40,996 bases of DNA from CBDBJK01 sp965206395 (GCA_965206395.1 CBDBJK010000024.1:1-40996), one strand, 5' to 3'; counted from the stretch's first letter, positions 15,941 through 24,029 are shown. Numbers and translations are program-made. The notes: generated by a model not told the origin, from the letters alone.

Positions 15941-16820
15941 GAGCGTCTAACAAAACCTAATAAAAGGGGTTAGAATCTGGACATTCTCTGGAGGAGGATG
16001 ACCTAATGTCTAAGCCCCTTGTAAGCGATGAATTCTGGGAACTGGTGCAACCTTTACTGCCGCCACAACCACCGAAGCCGAAAGGAGGAAGGCCCAGGAT
16101 ACCTGACAGACAGGTCCTAAGTGGGATACTGTTCGTGCTAAAGACAGGCATTGGCTGGGAAGACCTACCCAAGGAGATGGACTGTGGCAGTGGGATGACC
16201 TGCTGGAGGCGCCTCAGAGATTGGCACCAGTCGGGAGTCTGGGAGCGCATCCACTTGGTATGCCTTGAGCGCCTGCAAGCAGCTGAGCGCATAGACTGGA
16301 CTCGCGCAGTGCTGGACAGTGCTTCAGTGCGAGCAGTTTTTGGGGGCAGAAAACAGGCCCCAACCCCACGGACAGGGCGAAGGCGGGTAGCAAGCATCAT
16401 ATCATAACCGATGCCCAGGGCATTCCACTGGCGGTCAGGTTGACTGGCGCGAACGCTCACGATGTCACCCAAGCCCTTGAGTTGGTGGATGCCATACCTG
16501 CTGTCAAGGGCAAGCGAGGCAGGCCTCGCAAGCGTCCTCTTCAGGCGCAGGGAGACAGAGGGTATGACTCTGAGCCTGTTCGCAAGGAGTTGAAGAAGCG
16601 ACATATCTGGCCGCTGCTGGCCAAGCGAGGTGAGCCGCATGGCAGCGGGTTGGGTGTGCATAGATGGGTGGTTGAGAGAAGCCTGAGTTGGCTTCATCAG
16701 TTCCGACGCTTACGGGTTCGATATGAGCGCAGGGCAGACATACATGAGGCTTTCTTGGCCATAGGTTGTGCCATCATCTGCTCTCGCTTTCTGTTCCAAT
16801 AATGGTTTTGTTAGACGCTC
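15941..16820 (+). mobile_element. IS5-family insertion sequence, copy 2 (apparently intact)
   Basis: 880 bases with perfect 17-base terminal inverted repeats (GAGCGTCTAACAAAACC) and TTA on both sides, consistent with a 3-base target duplication of TNA type. Same element as 7427-8307 in opposite orientation. Confidence 0.92.
16006..16802 (+). CDS. IS5-family transposase, two frames joined by -1 frameshifting
   Basis: The first frame starts at ATG 16006 (MSKPLVSDEFWELVQPLLPP) and contains the N-terminal transposase domain and LDSASVRAV (first catalytic Asp), ending at 16407. The second frame continues from a T5G5 tract at 16337-16346 as GGQKTGPNPTDRAKAGSK, then TDAQGIPLAV, GDRGYDSEPV (second Asp) and HRWVVERSLSWL (Glu), stopping at 16802. 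The same T5G5 arrangement is in the other copy, so it is the family's normal layout, with the full enzyme made by -1 slippage. All three DDE residues are kept. Confidence 0.88.
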
Positions 16821-16827
16821 TTAGAAC

Positions 16828-17001
16828 ATGATTTCTGGAAGTTTTTTTACCTTGGGCGAAACTGCTGCCTTGCATGGTAAGAACCGATACACCATTAGCC
16901 AGTGAATACAGAAAGGCAAGGTCAAGGGTCAGCGTGTGGGGAACATGGTGTTGATTACAGAAGACGAAGTGAAGCGATTGCAAGAAGAACTTGGGGTATG
17001 A
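16828..17001 (+). pseudogene. Remnant of a small excisionase-like helix-turn-helix gene
   Basis: From ATG 16828 the frame reads FFTLGETAALHGKNRYTISQ, then an in-frame TGA at 16903-16905, then IQKGKVKGQRVGNM, VLITEDEVKRLQEELGV and a stop at 16999. This is the helix-turn-helix plus wing pattern of the HTH_17/excisionase family. The TGA stands where that family normally has Trp (TGG), so it is a single-base nonsense mutation. The remnant starts 7 bases beyond the end of the IS, which may have removed its promoter. Confidence 0.6.
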
Positions 17002-17077
17002 CTTTATGTGCGAAACCTCATCCCGCACAAGAAATGACCGACCTCAAATACTTCTTGTGCAAATGCCCATATTACGA

Positions 17078-17107
17078 TTGACATACCCCAACATGTAGTG
17101 GTATTGT
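17078..17107 (+). promoter_or_regulatory. Possible promoter upstream of nrdR
   Basis: TTGACA at 17078-17083, an 18-base spacer and TATTGT at 17102-17107. The distance to the nrdR start is about 105 bases. The -35 box is perfect and the -10 is moderate. Confidence 0.45.
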
Positions 17108-17212
17108 AAATACATAGTACGATAAGTTGTGGTTTTTAACATAAGTCTTATATTTTAACTAAACAAAGAACAACACAGGAAATATGGACAGCAATCCCTG
17201 TAGAGTATTGAT

Positions 17213-17770
17213 ATGCATTGCCCGTTTTGCACTAACGACGACTCGAAGGTAATCGACTCCCGTGACACCGGCGAAAGCATCCGGCGCAGGCGCGAATGCC
17301 TCCGGTGCGGGTTGAGATTTACCACGTACGAGCGCGTTCAAACGAGGTCGCTGCTTATAATCAAGCGCGACGGGCGGCGGGAAGAGTTCAACCGCGACAA
17401 GCTCTGGTCGAGCCTGACCACTGCCTGCGCCAAGAGACCATTGCCCATCGGCAGCATCGAGAAGGTGATAGACGAGATAGAGACGCAGCTTTCCAACCTG
17501 GGCCGGGCCGAGATACCATCCAAAACCATCGGCGAGATGGTGATGGACAGGCTCAAGGGCCTTGACCGCGTGGCCTACATACGCTTCGCAAGCGTCTACC
17601 GCGACTTCAGAGACATAGAGAGCTTCAAGGAAGAGATAGAAGCCCTGCTGGAACCTCACGGGGCCGTCGTCGACGACAACCAGCTTACTTTTCTGGAAGA
17701 CGATGACCTGCCCGCCACGCCCCGTCGTCGGGGTCGGAGGCCCAACAAGCCTCAATCAGACCCCGCGTAG
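17213..17770 (+). CDS. nrdR: Transcriptional repressor NrdR
   Basis: 185 residues. It controls ribonucleotide reductase genes in response to ATP/dATP. The N-terminal zinc ribbon uses Cys3, Cys6, Cys29 and Cys32 (MHCPFC ... ECLRCG). The ATP-cone domain follows (IIKRDGRREEFNRDKL ... VAYIRFASVYRDFRD). The C-terminal tail, after about residue 150, is a charged Pro/Arg-rich extension somewhat longer than usual. It lies directly upstream of nrdJ in the same direction, a natural regulator-target arrangement. Confidence 0.96.
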   Translation: MHCPFCTNDDSKVIDSRDTGESIRRRRECLRCGLRFTTYERVQTRSLLIIKRDGRREEFNRDKLWSSLTTACAKRPLPIGSIEKVIDEIETQLSNLGRAEIPSKTIGEMVMDRLKGLDRVAYIRFASVYRDFRDIESFKEEIEALLEPHGAVVDDNQLTFLEDDDLPATPRRRGRRPNKPQSDPA

Positions 17771-17800
17771 GGGATTTCTGCCCGGATTTCCCCCAAAGAA

Positions 17801-17815
17801 ACATAGACCGTATGT
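17801..17815 (+). promoter_or_regulatory. Palindrome in the nrdJ leader, possible NrdR operator
   Basis: ACATA-GACCG-TATGT is a 5+5 palindrome about 185 bases before nrdJ. It has the ACA...TGT outer ends of an NrdR box but differs in the core and spacing, so this is only a candidate. No cobalamin riboswitch could be recognised in the leader. Confidence 0.3.
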
Positions 17816-17998
17816 TCGTATTGTGTTATGCTTCGTCTGAATCCGAAATTGCCAAGAGCGTACAAAAGGGTCATAAAAACCCTAGTGGGTAAGAGAAGAA
17901 AAGGGTTAAAAAGTAGTCTCTTGAAACCGATATGCTGACCGTTGGGCTTATTTTCTTCTAACCGTGATTAGAGATCAATTATCAACCAGGAGCAGAAG

Positions 17999-20494
17999 AT
18001 GCTGAAAGACCAGACCTCCACAGGAACCGAAGGCTACGATAATGAGAAAAGGAGCGCCTTTACCCCGTTCATAAAGGCCAACGGGAATGGCAACGGCAAT
18101 CACAATGGCAACGGTCATGCGGAAGGATTGCCAAAGGCAAGCGCGGTCAGCGAGCTATCCGAGAACGCGCGGGTCATATTGGAGAAGCGATATCTGCGCA
18201 AGGGCGACGATGGCAAGCCCAACGAGACGCCGGAAGACCTGTTCAGAAGGGTTGCGCGCTCGGTGGCTCTTGGCGAGTCAAACCTACAACTCCGCGAGGC
18301 TTACGAAGAACGCTTCTACGACCTGATGTCGTCATTGAAGTTCATGCCCAACTCGCCCACGCTGGTCAACGCGGGCACGGGTCGGGGCTGCCTGTCCGCC
18401 TGCTTCGTCGTGACTCCCGAAGACACGATGGACTCTATAATGGAGGTGGCCCACTCCGCCGCGATGATAGAGAAGTGGGGCGGCGGCATAGGCTTCGGCT
18501 TCTCGAAGCTGAGGCCCCGAAATGACAGCATCTCGACGACTCATGGCATGGCCTGCGGCCCAATCGCCGTAATGAAGCTATACTCGTCGGTGGGCGCGAC
18601 GCTTACTCAGGGCGCGTTCCGACTGGGCGCGCACATGGGGCAGCTTCGGATTAACCACCCCGACGTTCGGGAGTTCATCCACTGCAAAGACCATGACGAC
18701 ACGCTTGCGAACTTCAATATCTCACTGCAGATAACCGACGATTTCATGCGAGCCGTTGAAGCCGATGGCGATTGGGAGCTAGTCAACCCGCGAGACAACA
18801 GCGTCGTTGAGACCGTTTCCGCGCGTGCGCTCTGGGACGAAATCGCAGAGTCAGCGCACAAGACCGGCGACCCCGGCGTCGTGTTCATGGACAGAGTGTG
18901 GGAAACCGCGCCGAATCCGCAGCTAGGCCAGATCGAAACGAGCAATCCTTGTGGGGAGGAATTTTTGGAGAATTATGGCAATTGTTGCCTAGGTTCCATC
19001 AATCTAGACAGACATATTGTGTATAATCCCAACGACACTTCATCAGGCTCAAGGCAAGGCTTCGACTGGGAGAAGCTGGAAGATACTGTACGCACCGCCG
19101 TGCGCTTTCTGGATGACGTAATCGAGGTCAACCAGTTCCCGCTGGACAAGCTGCGCGATGTTAACCTTGCGACCCGACGCATCGGACTCGGCGTCATGGG
19201 CTGGGCCGACGCCCTCGTGCGGCTCAACATTCCCTATGACGCGGATGAGGCGTTAGAGCTTGCGGACAAACTGGGCGGCTTCATCAATCAGGTTGCCTGG
19301 AACGAGTCCGCCAACCTCGCGGAGGAACGCGGCCCGTTCCCTGAGTACGAGAACTCCGCGCTCAAGCAGTGGGGCATGCCCCCGGTGCGCAACTCAAGCG
19401 TGATAACCATCGCACCCACCGGCACTATCAGCAGAATATCCGGCTGCTCAAGCGGCATAGAGCCTCACTTCGCCGCCGCGTGGTGGTCGAATGTGCTATG
19501 GGACGACGATACAGGAGGCAGCTCGCGCCTGCTCGACGCGCCCACGTCGGTCTGGGAAACGTTGATGAGCCAATTGCGAGACGAAGACAGGGTTAAGGAC
19601 GTGCTAGGGCAGTTCGCTGACCATCCCGAAGACGCCGAGCGCATCTTGGGCGAGTGCGGCCTGGACGCCGCGATATTCCACACGTCTATGACTATCAGCC
19701 AGGAGCCGCACGTTCGTATGCAGGCCGCATGGCAGAAGCACGTTACCAACTCGGTGTCCAAGACCATCAACCTGCCCAACAGCGCGACGGTGGACGACAT
19801 CAAGGACGCTTTCTGGCTGGCGTGGGAGACGGATTGCAAAGCCGTTACCGTGTACCGCGACGGCTCGAAGGCGATGCAGGTGCTTGAGACGGGCGGCGCG
19901 GAAAGCGAAACAAGCGCAACCGAGGCAGGGGGAGAGCATTTGCTCGTTCCTCGACGGCGGCCCGGCTCGGTCAGAGGTATCACAGACCGGATTCGCAGCG
20001 GCCATGGCAGCATGTACGTGACCGTCAATTTCGACGATGACGGCAAGCCGTTCGAGGTGTTTTCAACGCTGGGCAAGTCAGGAGGCTGCGACTCCGCGCA
20101 CCTTGAGGGCATATCGCGCCTCGTATCGCTGGCCCTGCGCTCCGGCATAGACCCTGACCAGGTAGTAGAGCAACTGCGAGGCATCACCTGCTGTCCGGTC
20201 TGGGACGGCGGCACTCTGGTGCGCTCGACAGAGGACGCCGTGTCTCTGGCGCTGAGCCGCCACGTGCATGATGTGGAGCCGCTGCACGGGCGAGCAGAAT
20301 CCAGCGAAGACTCGGCTCAGTTGGGGCTGTTTCCTTCGACTAAGGACGCCACGACGGAGGAGGGACACCTGGTAGTGCAGACCAACGGCAGCCAGGTCGC
20401 AAGCGGGGCCAGATGCCCTGAGTGCTCAGGCTTCCTGGTGCACCAGGAGGGATGCCTCCACTGCTACGACTGTGGCTACAACAAGTGCGAATAG
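17999..20494 (+). CDS. nrdJ: Vitamin B12-dependent (class II) ribonucleoside-diphosphate reductase
   Basis: 831 residues. It reduces ribonucleotides to deoxyribonucleotides using adenosylcobalamin. The N-terminus has a Gly/Asn/His-rich low-complexity tract (about residues 27-41). GRGCLSACFV supplies the redox Cys at about 135, SNPCGEE the thiyl-radical Cys at about 318, and NCCLGSINL the partner Cys at about 329. IAPTGTIS is the conserved phosphate-binding loop. The end carries a zinc-ribbon-like CPEC...CLHCYDCGYNKC segment, the usual re-reduction tail of NrdJ. The ribosome binding site AGGAGCAG precedes ATG 17999. Two hairpins follow the stop. Confidence 0.95.
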   Translation: MLKDQTSTGTEGYDNEKRSAFTPFIKANGNGNGNHNGNGHAEGLPKASAVSELSENARVILEKRYLRKGDDGKPNETPEDLFRRVARSVALGESNLQLREAYEERFYDLMSSLKFMPNSPTLVNAGTGRGCLSACFVVTPEDTMDSIMEVAHSAAMIEKWGGGIGFGFSKLRPRNDSISTTHGMACGPIAVMKLYSSVGATLTQGAFRLGAHMGQLRINHPDVREFIHCKDHDDTLANFNISLQITDDFMRAVEADGDWELVNPRDNSVVETVSARALWDEIAESAHKTGDPGVVFMDRVWETAPNPQLGQIETSNPCGEEFLENYGNCCLGSINLDRHIVYNPNDTSSGSRQGFDWEKLEDTVRTAVRFLDDVIEVNQFPLDKLRDVNLATRRIGLGVMGWADALVRLNIPYDADEALELADKLGGFINQVAWNESANLAEERGPFPEYENSALKQWGMPPVRNSSVITIAPTGTISRISGCSSGIEPHFAAAWWSNVLWDDDTGGSSRLLDAPTSVWETLMSQLRDEDRVKDVLGQFADHPEDAERILGECGLDAAIFHTSMTISQEPHVRMQAAWQKHVTNSVSKTINLPNSATVDDIKDAFWLAWETDCKAVTVYRDGSKAMQVLETGGAESETSATEAGGEHLLVPRRRPGSVRGITDRIRSGHGSMYVTVNFDDDGKPFEVFSTLGKSGGCDSAHLEGISRLVSLALRSGIDPDQVVEQLRGITCCPVWDGGTLVRSTEDAVSLALSRHVHDVEPLHGRAESSEDSAQLGLFPSTKDATTEEGHLVVQTNGSQVASGARCPECSGFLVHQEGCLHCYDCGYNKCE

Positions 20495-20498
20495 AATA

Positions 20499-20534
20499 TT
20501 CTGCCCTGTTCTTTTGCAAGAGGACAGGGCAGAA
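20499..20534 (+). terminator. Hairpin directly after nrdJ
   Basis: TTCTGCCCTGTTCT at 20499-20512 pairs with 20521-20534 with one mismatch, over an 8-base loop. No T-tract, so possibly an RNA stabiliser rather than a terminator. Confidence 0.5.
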
Positions 20535-20560
20535 GGCAAGATATATACCTTAAGGAATCA

Positions 20561-20593
20561 GGGGACACGATACGTCGTGTCCCCTACTTTTTT
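20561..20593 (+). terminator. Rho-independent terminator after nrdJ
   Basis: GGGGACACGA (20561-20570) pairs with TCGTGTCCCC (20575-20584), followed by TAC and a run of six T. A similar hairpin sequence ends the ABC transporter operon at 35351-35387. Confidence 0.85.
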
Positions 20594-20701
20594 GCAGACG
20601 TGGAGAGTTATAATAAGATAAGTCATACACTCACTTCGGATGCAAGGCATCGGTGTATCGCGTGGCCCCAACAATTGCTGAAAATCAATCGGTGAAAGCT
20701 T

Positions 20702-21706
20702 ATGATCGAAAAGCCGTTTGTCGCCATAACAATGGGCGACCCATCTGGAATCGGGCCAGAGGTTACCGCCAAAGCCCTCCTAGACCAGCGCGTCTATGAG
20801 AAGTGCCGACCCTTCGTGATTGGCAGCGTCGCCGCTATGGACGTCGCCCTCCGGCTGATTAACGCTACGGTCTCCACTCGCGTCGCGCATTCGCTGGAAG
20901 AGGTTGTCGGACAGGCGGGCGCAATCGACGTGCTCGACCTTGAGAACCTGGACTACGCCGAAATCAGCGTTGGGCAGCTTTCTTCGGCGGCGGGCAAGGC
21001 GACCGTGGAATGGATACTCCTCGCGGGCGAGCTTGCAAGCGCAGGCCGGATACAGGCTATCGCGACTGCTCCCATCAACAAGGAGGCGTGCGCTCTGGCT
21101 GGTCACAAGGACGTTGGTCACATGGAGATTTTCCAGCGTCAGACCGGGGCCAAAGAGGTCGCCACGATGCTGATGACGGGAACGCTGCGGGTAGTGCACC
21201 TGACGACACATCGCTCGCTGCGCGTGGCCTGCGACTACGTGACGAAGGACAACGTGCTGGCGAAGCTGAAGCTGACCGATGAGTATTTCAAGAAATGGGG
21301 TTTCGCCGCGCCAAGAATCGGCGTTGCCGCGCTGAATCCGCACGGAAGCGATGGCGGGCTGCTTGGCGACGAGGAGGAGAAGCAGATTGCACCGGCTGTC
21401 AATGAGGCGCGCGCCATGGGAATCGACGCAACAGGGCCGGTGCCAGCCGACACGGTTTTCAACCAGGCTATCGACGGCAAGTACGACGTGACGCTGGCTA
21501 TGTACCACGACCAGGGCCACATACCCATCAAAGTCCACGACTGGACGAGAAGCGTCGCCGTCAACCTGGGCTTGCCGTTTGTCAGAACGTCCGTCGATCA
21601 CGGCACGGCGTTCGACATCGCGGGCAAGGGCATCGCCGACCACACGAGTATGTTGGAGTCCATCCGAGTCGCCGTAGACCTTGCAAGCGACGGAAAGTTG
21701 ATATAG
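20702..21706 (+). CDS. pdxA: 4-hydroxythreonine-4-phosphate dehydrogenase family (PdxA)
   Basis: 334 residues. PdxA oxidises 4-phosphohydroxy-L-threonine in pyridoxal phosphate synthesis. VAITMGDPSGIGPEV, IATAPINKEA, GHKDVGHMEIF, LNPHGSDGGLLGDEE and LAMYHDQGHIPIKVHDW match the family, with the metal-binding His residues in the AGHKDVGH and YHDQGH segments. Some PdxA homologues (PdxA2) act on erythronate-type sugar acids instead. No pdxJ or other pyridoxal genes are in the window, so that alternative stays open. Confidence 0.9.
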   Translation: MIEKPFVAITMGDPSGIGPEVTAKALLDQRVYEKCRPFVIGSVAAMDVALRLINATVSTRVAHSLEEVVGQAGAIDVLDLENLDYAEISVGQLSSAAGKATVEWILLAGELASAGRIQAIATAPINKEACALAGHKDVGHMEIFQRQTGAKEVATMLMTGTLRVVHLTTHRSLRVACDYVTKDNVLAKLKLTDEYFKKWGFAAPRIGVAALNPHGSDGGLLGDEEEKQIAPAVNEARAMGIDATGPVPADTVFNQAIDGKYDVTLAMYHDQGHIPIKVHDWTRSVAVNLGLPFVRTSVDHGTAFDIAGKGIADHTSMLESIRVAVDLASDGKLI

Positions 21707-21718
21707 CTATCGAAGCAC

Positions 21719-21879
21719 TGAATATCAATATCCAAACTAGATTAATTACCGAACGCTTCACCCTCAACTCAATCCTCTCCCGTCAAGGGAGAGGAAGCTA
21801 ACCCCTTCCCCCTTGACGGGGGAAGGTTGGGATGGGGGTGAGACTTTAGCGGGCTATCAGGTCTGGATATTAGCATTCA
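21719..21879. repeat. Nested palindromic, MITE-like repeat element (161 bp)
   Basis: The outer ends TGAATATCAATATCCA (21719-21734) and TGGATATTAGCATTCA (21864-21879) are inverted repeats matching at 13 of 16 positions. Inside are two tight hairpins: CTCTCCC-GTCAA-GGGAGAG near 21775-21793 and CTTCCCCC-TTGAC-GGGGGAAG near 21805-21825. An outer pair, CACCC with GGGTG, encloses them. The whole intergenic region between pdxA and proC can fold into one branched structure. Related copies are at 33020-33144 (same end TTAGCAaTCA) and partly at 841-877 and 37121-37178. Confidence 0.7.
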
Positions 21880-21903
21880 AGGGTTAGTAGAAAGAAGCGT
21901 GAC

Positions 21904-22704
21904 ATGAGCATATCATTCGTAGGCGGCGGCGTCATGGCCGAGGCCATCATCGGCGGAATCCTTGAAGCCAGGCTCTCATCGCCGGACGAAATAAAGGTCG
22001 GCGAGCCAGTAGAGGCACGCCGTTCGTATCTAGAGCAGAAGTACGGGCTAAAGGCTTATTCCGGTAATCTGGATGTCGTGAGCGGCGCGGATATAGTTGT
22101 GCTCTCTGTGAAGCCTCAGAGCCTTCCAGACGTGTTGTCGGAGCTAAAGACTGGCCTTGTGCAGGACACCGCCGTGCTGTCTATCGTCGCAGGCGCGAAG
22201 ATGAAGACGCTCGTGTCTGGCTTGGGGCATTCATCCGTCATTCGGGTCATGCCCAACACGCCAGCACAGATAGGCGCGGGGATGACTGTGTGGACTGCCT
22301 CGTCCGATGTGCCTGAGGCGAAGATCGCCGCCGCGCGTGATATACTGGGCACGCTCGGCAAAGAGCTTTTCGTGAACGACGAGAAGCTGATAGACATGGC
22401 GACGGCGTTGAGCGCCAGCGGCCCGGCCTACGTGTTTCTGTTCATTGAGGCGATGATAGACGCGGGGGTTTACCTCGGAATGCCGCGCGACATGGCTCGC
22501 ACGCTGGTGCTTCAGACGGTTACCGGCAGCACAAGGCTGGTTGAGGAGTCCGGTCGCCATCCCGCCGAACTCAAGGACATGGTCACTTCGCCCGGCGGGA
22601 CAACCATCGAAGCTGTCCTGGCATTTGAAGAAGGCGGGTTCAGGGGGACCGTCTTCCAGGCGGTCATAGCCGCCTACGAGAAGTCGAAGGAGCTGGGAGA
22701 ATAG
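21904..22704 (+). CDS. proC: Pyrroline-5-carboxylate reductase
   Basis: 266 residues. Last step of proline synthesis, NAD(P)H-dependent. The N-terminal ISFVGGGVMAEAIIGG is the nucleotide-binding loop. VLSVKPQ, VIRVMPNTPAQIGAGM, ALSASGPAYVF and DMVTSPGGTTIEAV are the ProC signature segments. The stop at 22702-22704 is two bases before the yggT start, so they form an operon. Confidence 0.95.
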   Translation: MSISFVGGGVMAEAIIGGILEARLSSPDEIKVGEPVEARRSYLEQKYGLKAYSGNLDVVSGADIVVLSVKPQSLPDVLSELKTGLVQDTAVLSIVAGAKMKTLVSGLGHSSVIRVMPNTPAQIGAGMTVWTASSDVPEAKIAAARDILGTLGKELFVNDEKLIDMATALSASGPAYVFLFIEAMIDAGVYLGMPRDMARTLVLQTVTGSTRLVEESGRHPAELKDMVTSPGGTTIEAVLAFEEGGFRGTVFQAVIAAYEKSKELGE

Positions 22705-22706
22705 AG

Positions 22707-22961
22707 TTGAACGAATTAATAGTCCAATTCATATCGTGGCTCGCCAATATCCTGTATCTGGCGCTTATCGGGCGGGTGATACTTTCCTGGATCAACGTAT
22801 CGCCATCGAACCCCATTGCTATTTTTATTCATCAGGTTACCGAGCCTATCCTTGCCCCGATACGGCGACTTCTTCCCAGAATGGGTATGCTGGACCTCTC
22901 GCCTATGATAGCTATTATCCTGATAACGGTCGTTCGAAGTATCATCATAGGCCAATTGTGA
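22707..22961 (+). CDS. yggT: YggT family membrane protein
   Basis: 84 residues with two transmembrane segments (about 4-24 and 62-82) around the conserved WINVSPSNPIAIFIHQVTEPILAPIRR loop. TTG start at 22707, two bases after proC. yggT next to proC is a very common bacterial arrangement. The exact function is unsettled; it has been linked to osmotic tolerance and envelope or division processes. Confidence 0.88.
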   Translation: MNELIVQFISWLANILYLALIGRVILSWINVSPSNPIAIFIHQVTEPILAPIRRLLPRMGMLDLSPMIAIILITVVRSIIIGQL

Positions 22962-22990
22962 TTCAAACTCTGTTGCGAACGGGGCGATAG

Positions 22991-23251
22991 TTATCTGTCT
23001 GTCAGGCGCGTGATGATCTCGTCTTCGGTTAGACCCTCGATGTCCAGCAGCTTGTCCCGGCTCTTGTGGCCTTTGAGAATCCTTATGTGGCTCTTGGCAA
23101 CCCCCAGGCTTTTGGCAAGCAACGCCACGACGGCATCGTTGGCCCTCCCGTCCTCCGGCGCGGCGGTCACGTAGACTTTCAGCTTTGATCCTTCGACAAC
23201 CTCGATGCTATTGCGCTTGGCCCTGGGCTGTACCCTAACCTGCAGCTCCAT
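22991..23251 (-). CDS. DUF167 (YggU) family protein
   Basis: 86 residues. LQVRVQPRAKRNSIE, LKVYVTAAPEDGRANDAVVALLAKSLGV and IRILKGHKSRDKLLDIEG are the complete DUF167 pattern. The family often follows yggT in the same direction; here it is convergent with it, with only 29 bases between the stops. Function unknown. Confidence 0.9.
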   Translation of the reverse strand: MELQVRVQPRAKRNSIEVVEGSKLKVYVTAAPEDGRANDAVVALLAKSLGVAKSHIRILKGHKSRDKLLDIEGLTEDEIITRLTDR

Positions 23252-23270
23252 CTGAGATTACGAGCGGTGT

Positions 23271-24029
23271 CTAGCCGTGAGCGAGCGCGCCGCCGTCGAT
23301 GAATATCGTCTGTCCCGTGACGAACTCGTCGGCGTCGGAAGCAAGGTAAACCAGCAGGCCGCAGAGGTCGGTTGGATGTCCCTTGCGCCTTGATGGAAGA
23401 TATCTAACCAGAGGATCTCGCTTGTCCTCCTCTGTCGGCTCATCAGTCGTGAGCCAGCCCGCACCGATGGCGCTTACCCTGATGTTGCTGCGCGCCCATT
23501 CCAGGGCCAGCGCCGAGGTAAGCTGGTGTATCGCTCCTTGACTTGCGCAGGCGGCGACGGAGTTCCAGAGGCCACGCACTGCCAGTCCTGAGCTTATATT
23601 GATGATGCGGCCCTTTCCCTGCTCTAGCATGTGCTTGCCGATCGCGTGGCAGCACAGGAACATGGAGTTGACGTTGAAGTCCATGACGGTCTTCCACTCG
23701 GCCTCTGTTACGTCGGCAAAAGGCTTGGCGAACTCGACGCGAGCGTTGTTCACGAGGATGTCCACCTTGCCGAACTCCGATACCACTTTTTGCAGCATCG
23801 AATCGATTTCCGCCGAGCTGGTCACGTCGGTTGGGACTGCCAGCGACTTTCTGCCCTGACTCTTCACTGCTTTGATCGCGTCGGCCATGTCCGATTTGTT
23901 GGAGCCTGCGACGGCAACGCCTGCGCCAGCTTCGGCCAGGGCAGAGGCGAGAAAAGGCGTCCAACCTCGTCTGTCGGCGGTGATGATGGCGACTTTACCT
24001 GTCAGATTCCACTCTTGTGGGATAGGCAT
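23271..24029 (-). CDS. SDR-family protein lacking catalytic residues
   Basis: 252 residues with the overall short-chain dehydrogenase/reductase layout (VAIITADRRGW at the N-terminus, NNAR, IINISSGLAV, GQTIFIDGGALAHG at the end). The glycine-rich cofactor motif TGxxxGxG is replaced by TADRRGWTP. The NNAG motif has Arg instead of Gly. The YxxxK active site is AxxxQ (Ala160, Gln164); only the Ser remains. It is therefore unlikely to be a classical NAD(P)-dependent oxidoreductase. It might be a pseudoenzyme or partner of the neighbouring canonical SDR, which lies upstream on the same strand. Start at ATG 24029 behind GAGGAGA. Confidence 0.82.
   Translation of the reverse strand: MPIPQEWNLTGKVAIITADRRGWTPFLASALAEAGAGVAVAGSNKSDMADAIKAVKSQGRKSLAVPTDVTSSAEIDSMLQKVVSEFGKVDILVNNARVEFAKPFADVTEAEWKTVMDFNVNSMFLCCHAIGKHMLEQGKGRIINISSGLAVRGLWNSVAACASQGAIHQLTSALALEWARSNIRVSAIGAGWLTTDEPTEEDKRDPLVRYLPSRRKGHPTDLCGLLVYLASDADEFVTGQTIFIDGGALAHG

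Noticed and set aside
15957..16697. 246-codon open frame antisense to the IS transposase
   Set aside because: The opposite strand has a recognisable DDE transposase, and the antisense frame is Pro/Ser-rich with no motif.
7427..16820. Composite transposon carrying the ftsZ region
   Set aside because: The cargo is housekeeping (trmD, ftsA, ftsZ), and the two flanking copies show no shared outer target duplication. Two independent insertions are a simpler explanation.
7427..16820. Inversion between the two IS copies read from their flanking triplets
   Set aside because: Swapping flanks predicts TAA on both sides of copy 1, but TAA and TTA are seen, so the flanks do not support a simple past inversion.
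16903..16905. TGA read as tryptophan in this organism
   Set aside because: Other genes here use TGG for Trp and TGA as a genuine stop (for example the antitoxin gene and the Nal1-like gene), so recoding is not supported.
17771..17998. Adenosylcobalamin riboswitch ahead of the B12-dependent nrdJ
   Set aside because: No B12-box or matching pairing could be recognised in the leader; only a small palindrome was seen.
20780..21643. 287-codon open frame on the minus strand
   Set aside because: Antisense to pdxA, with no motif and no ribosome binding site.
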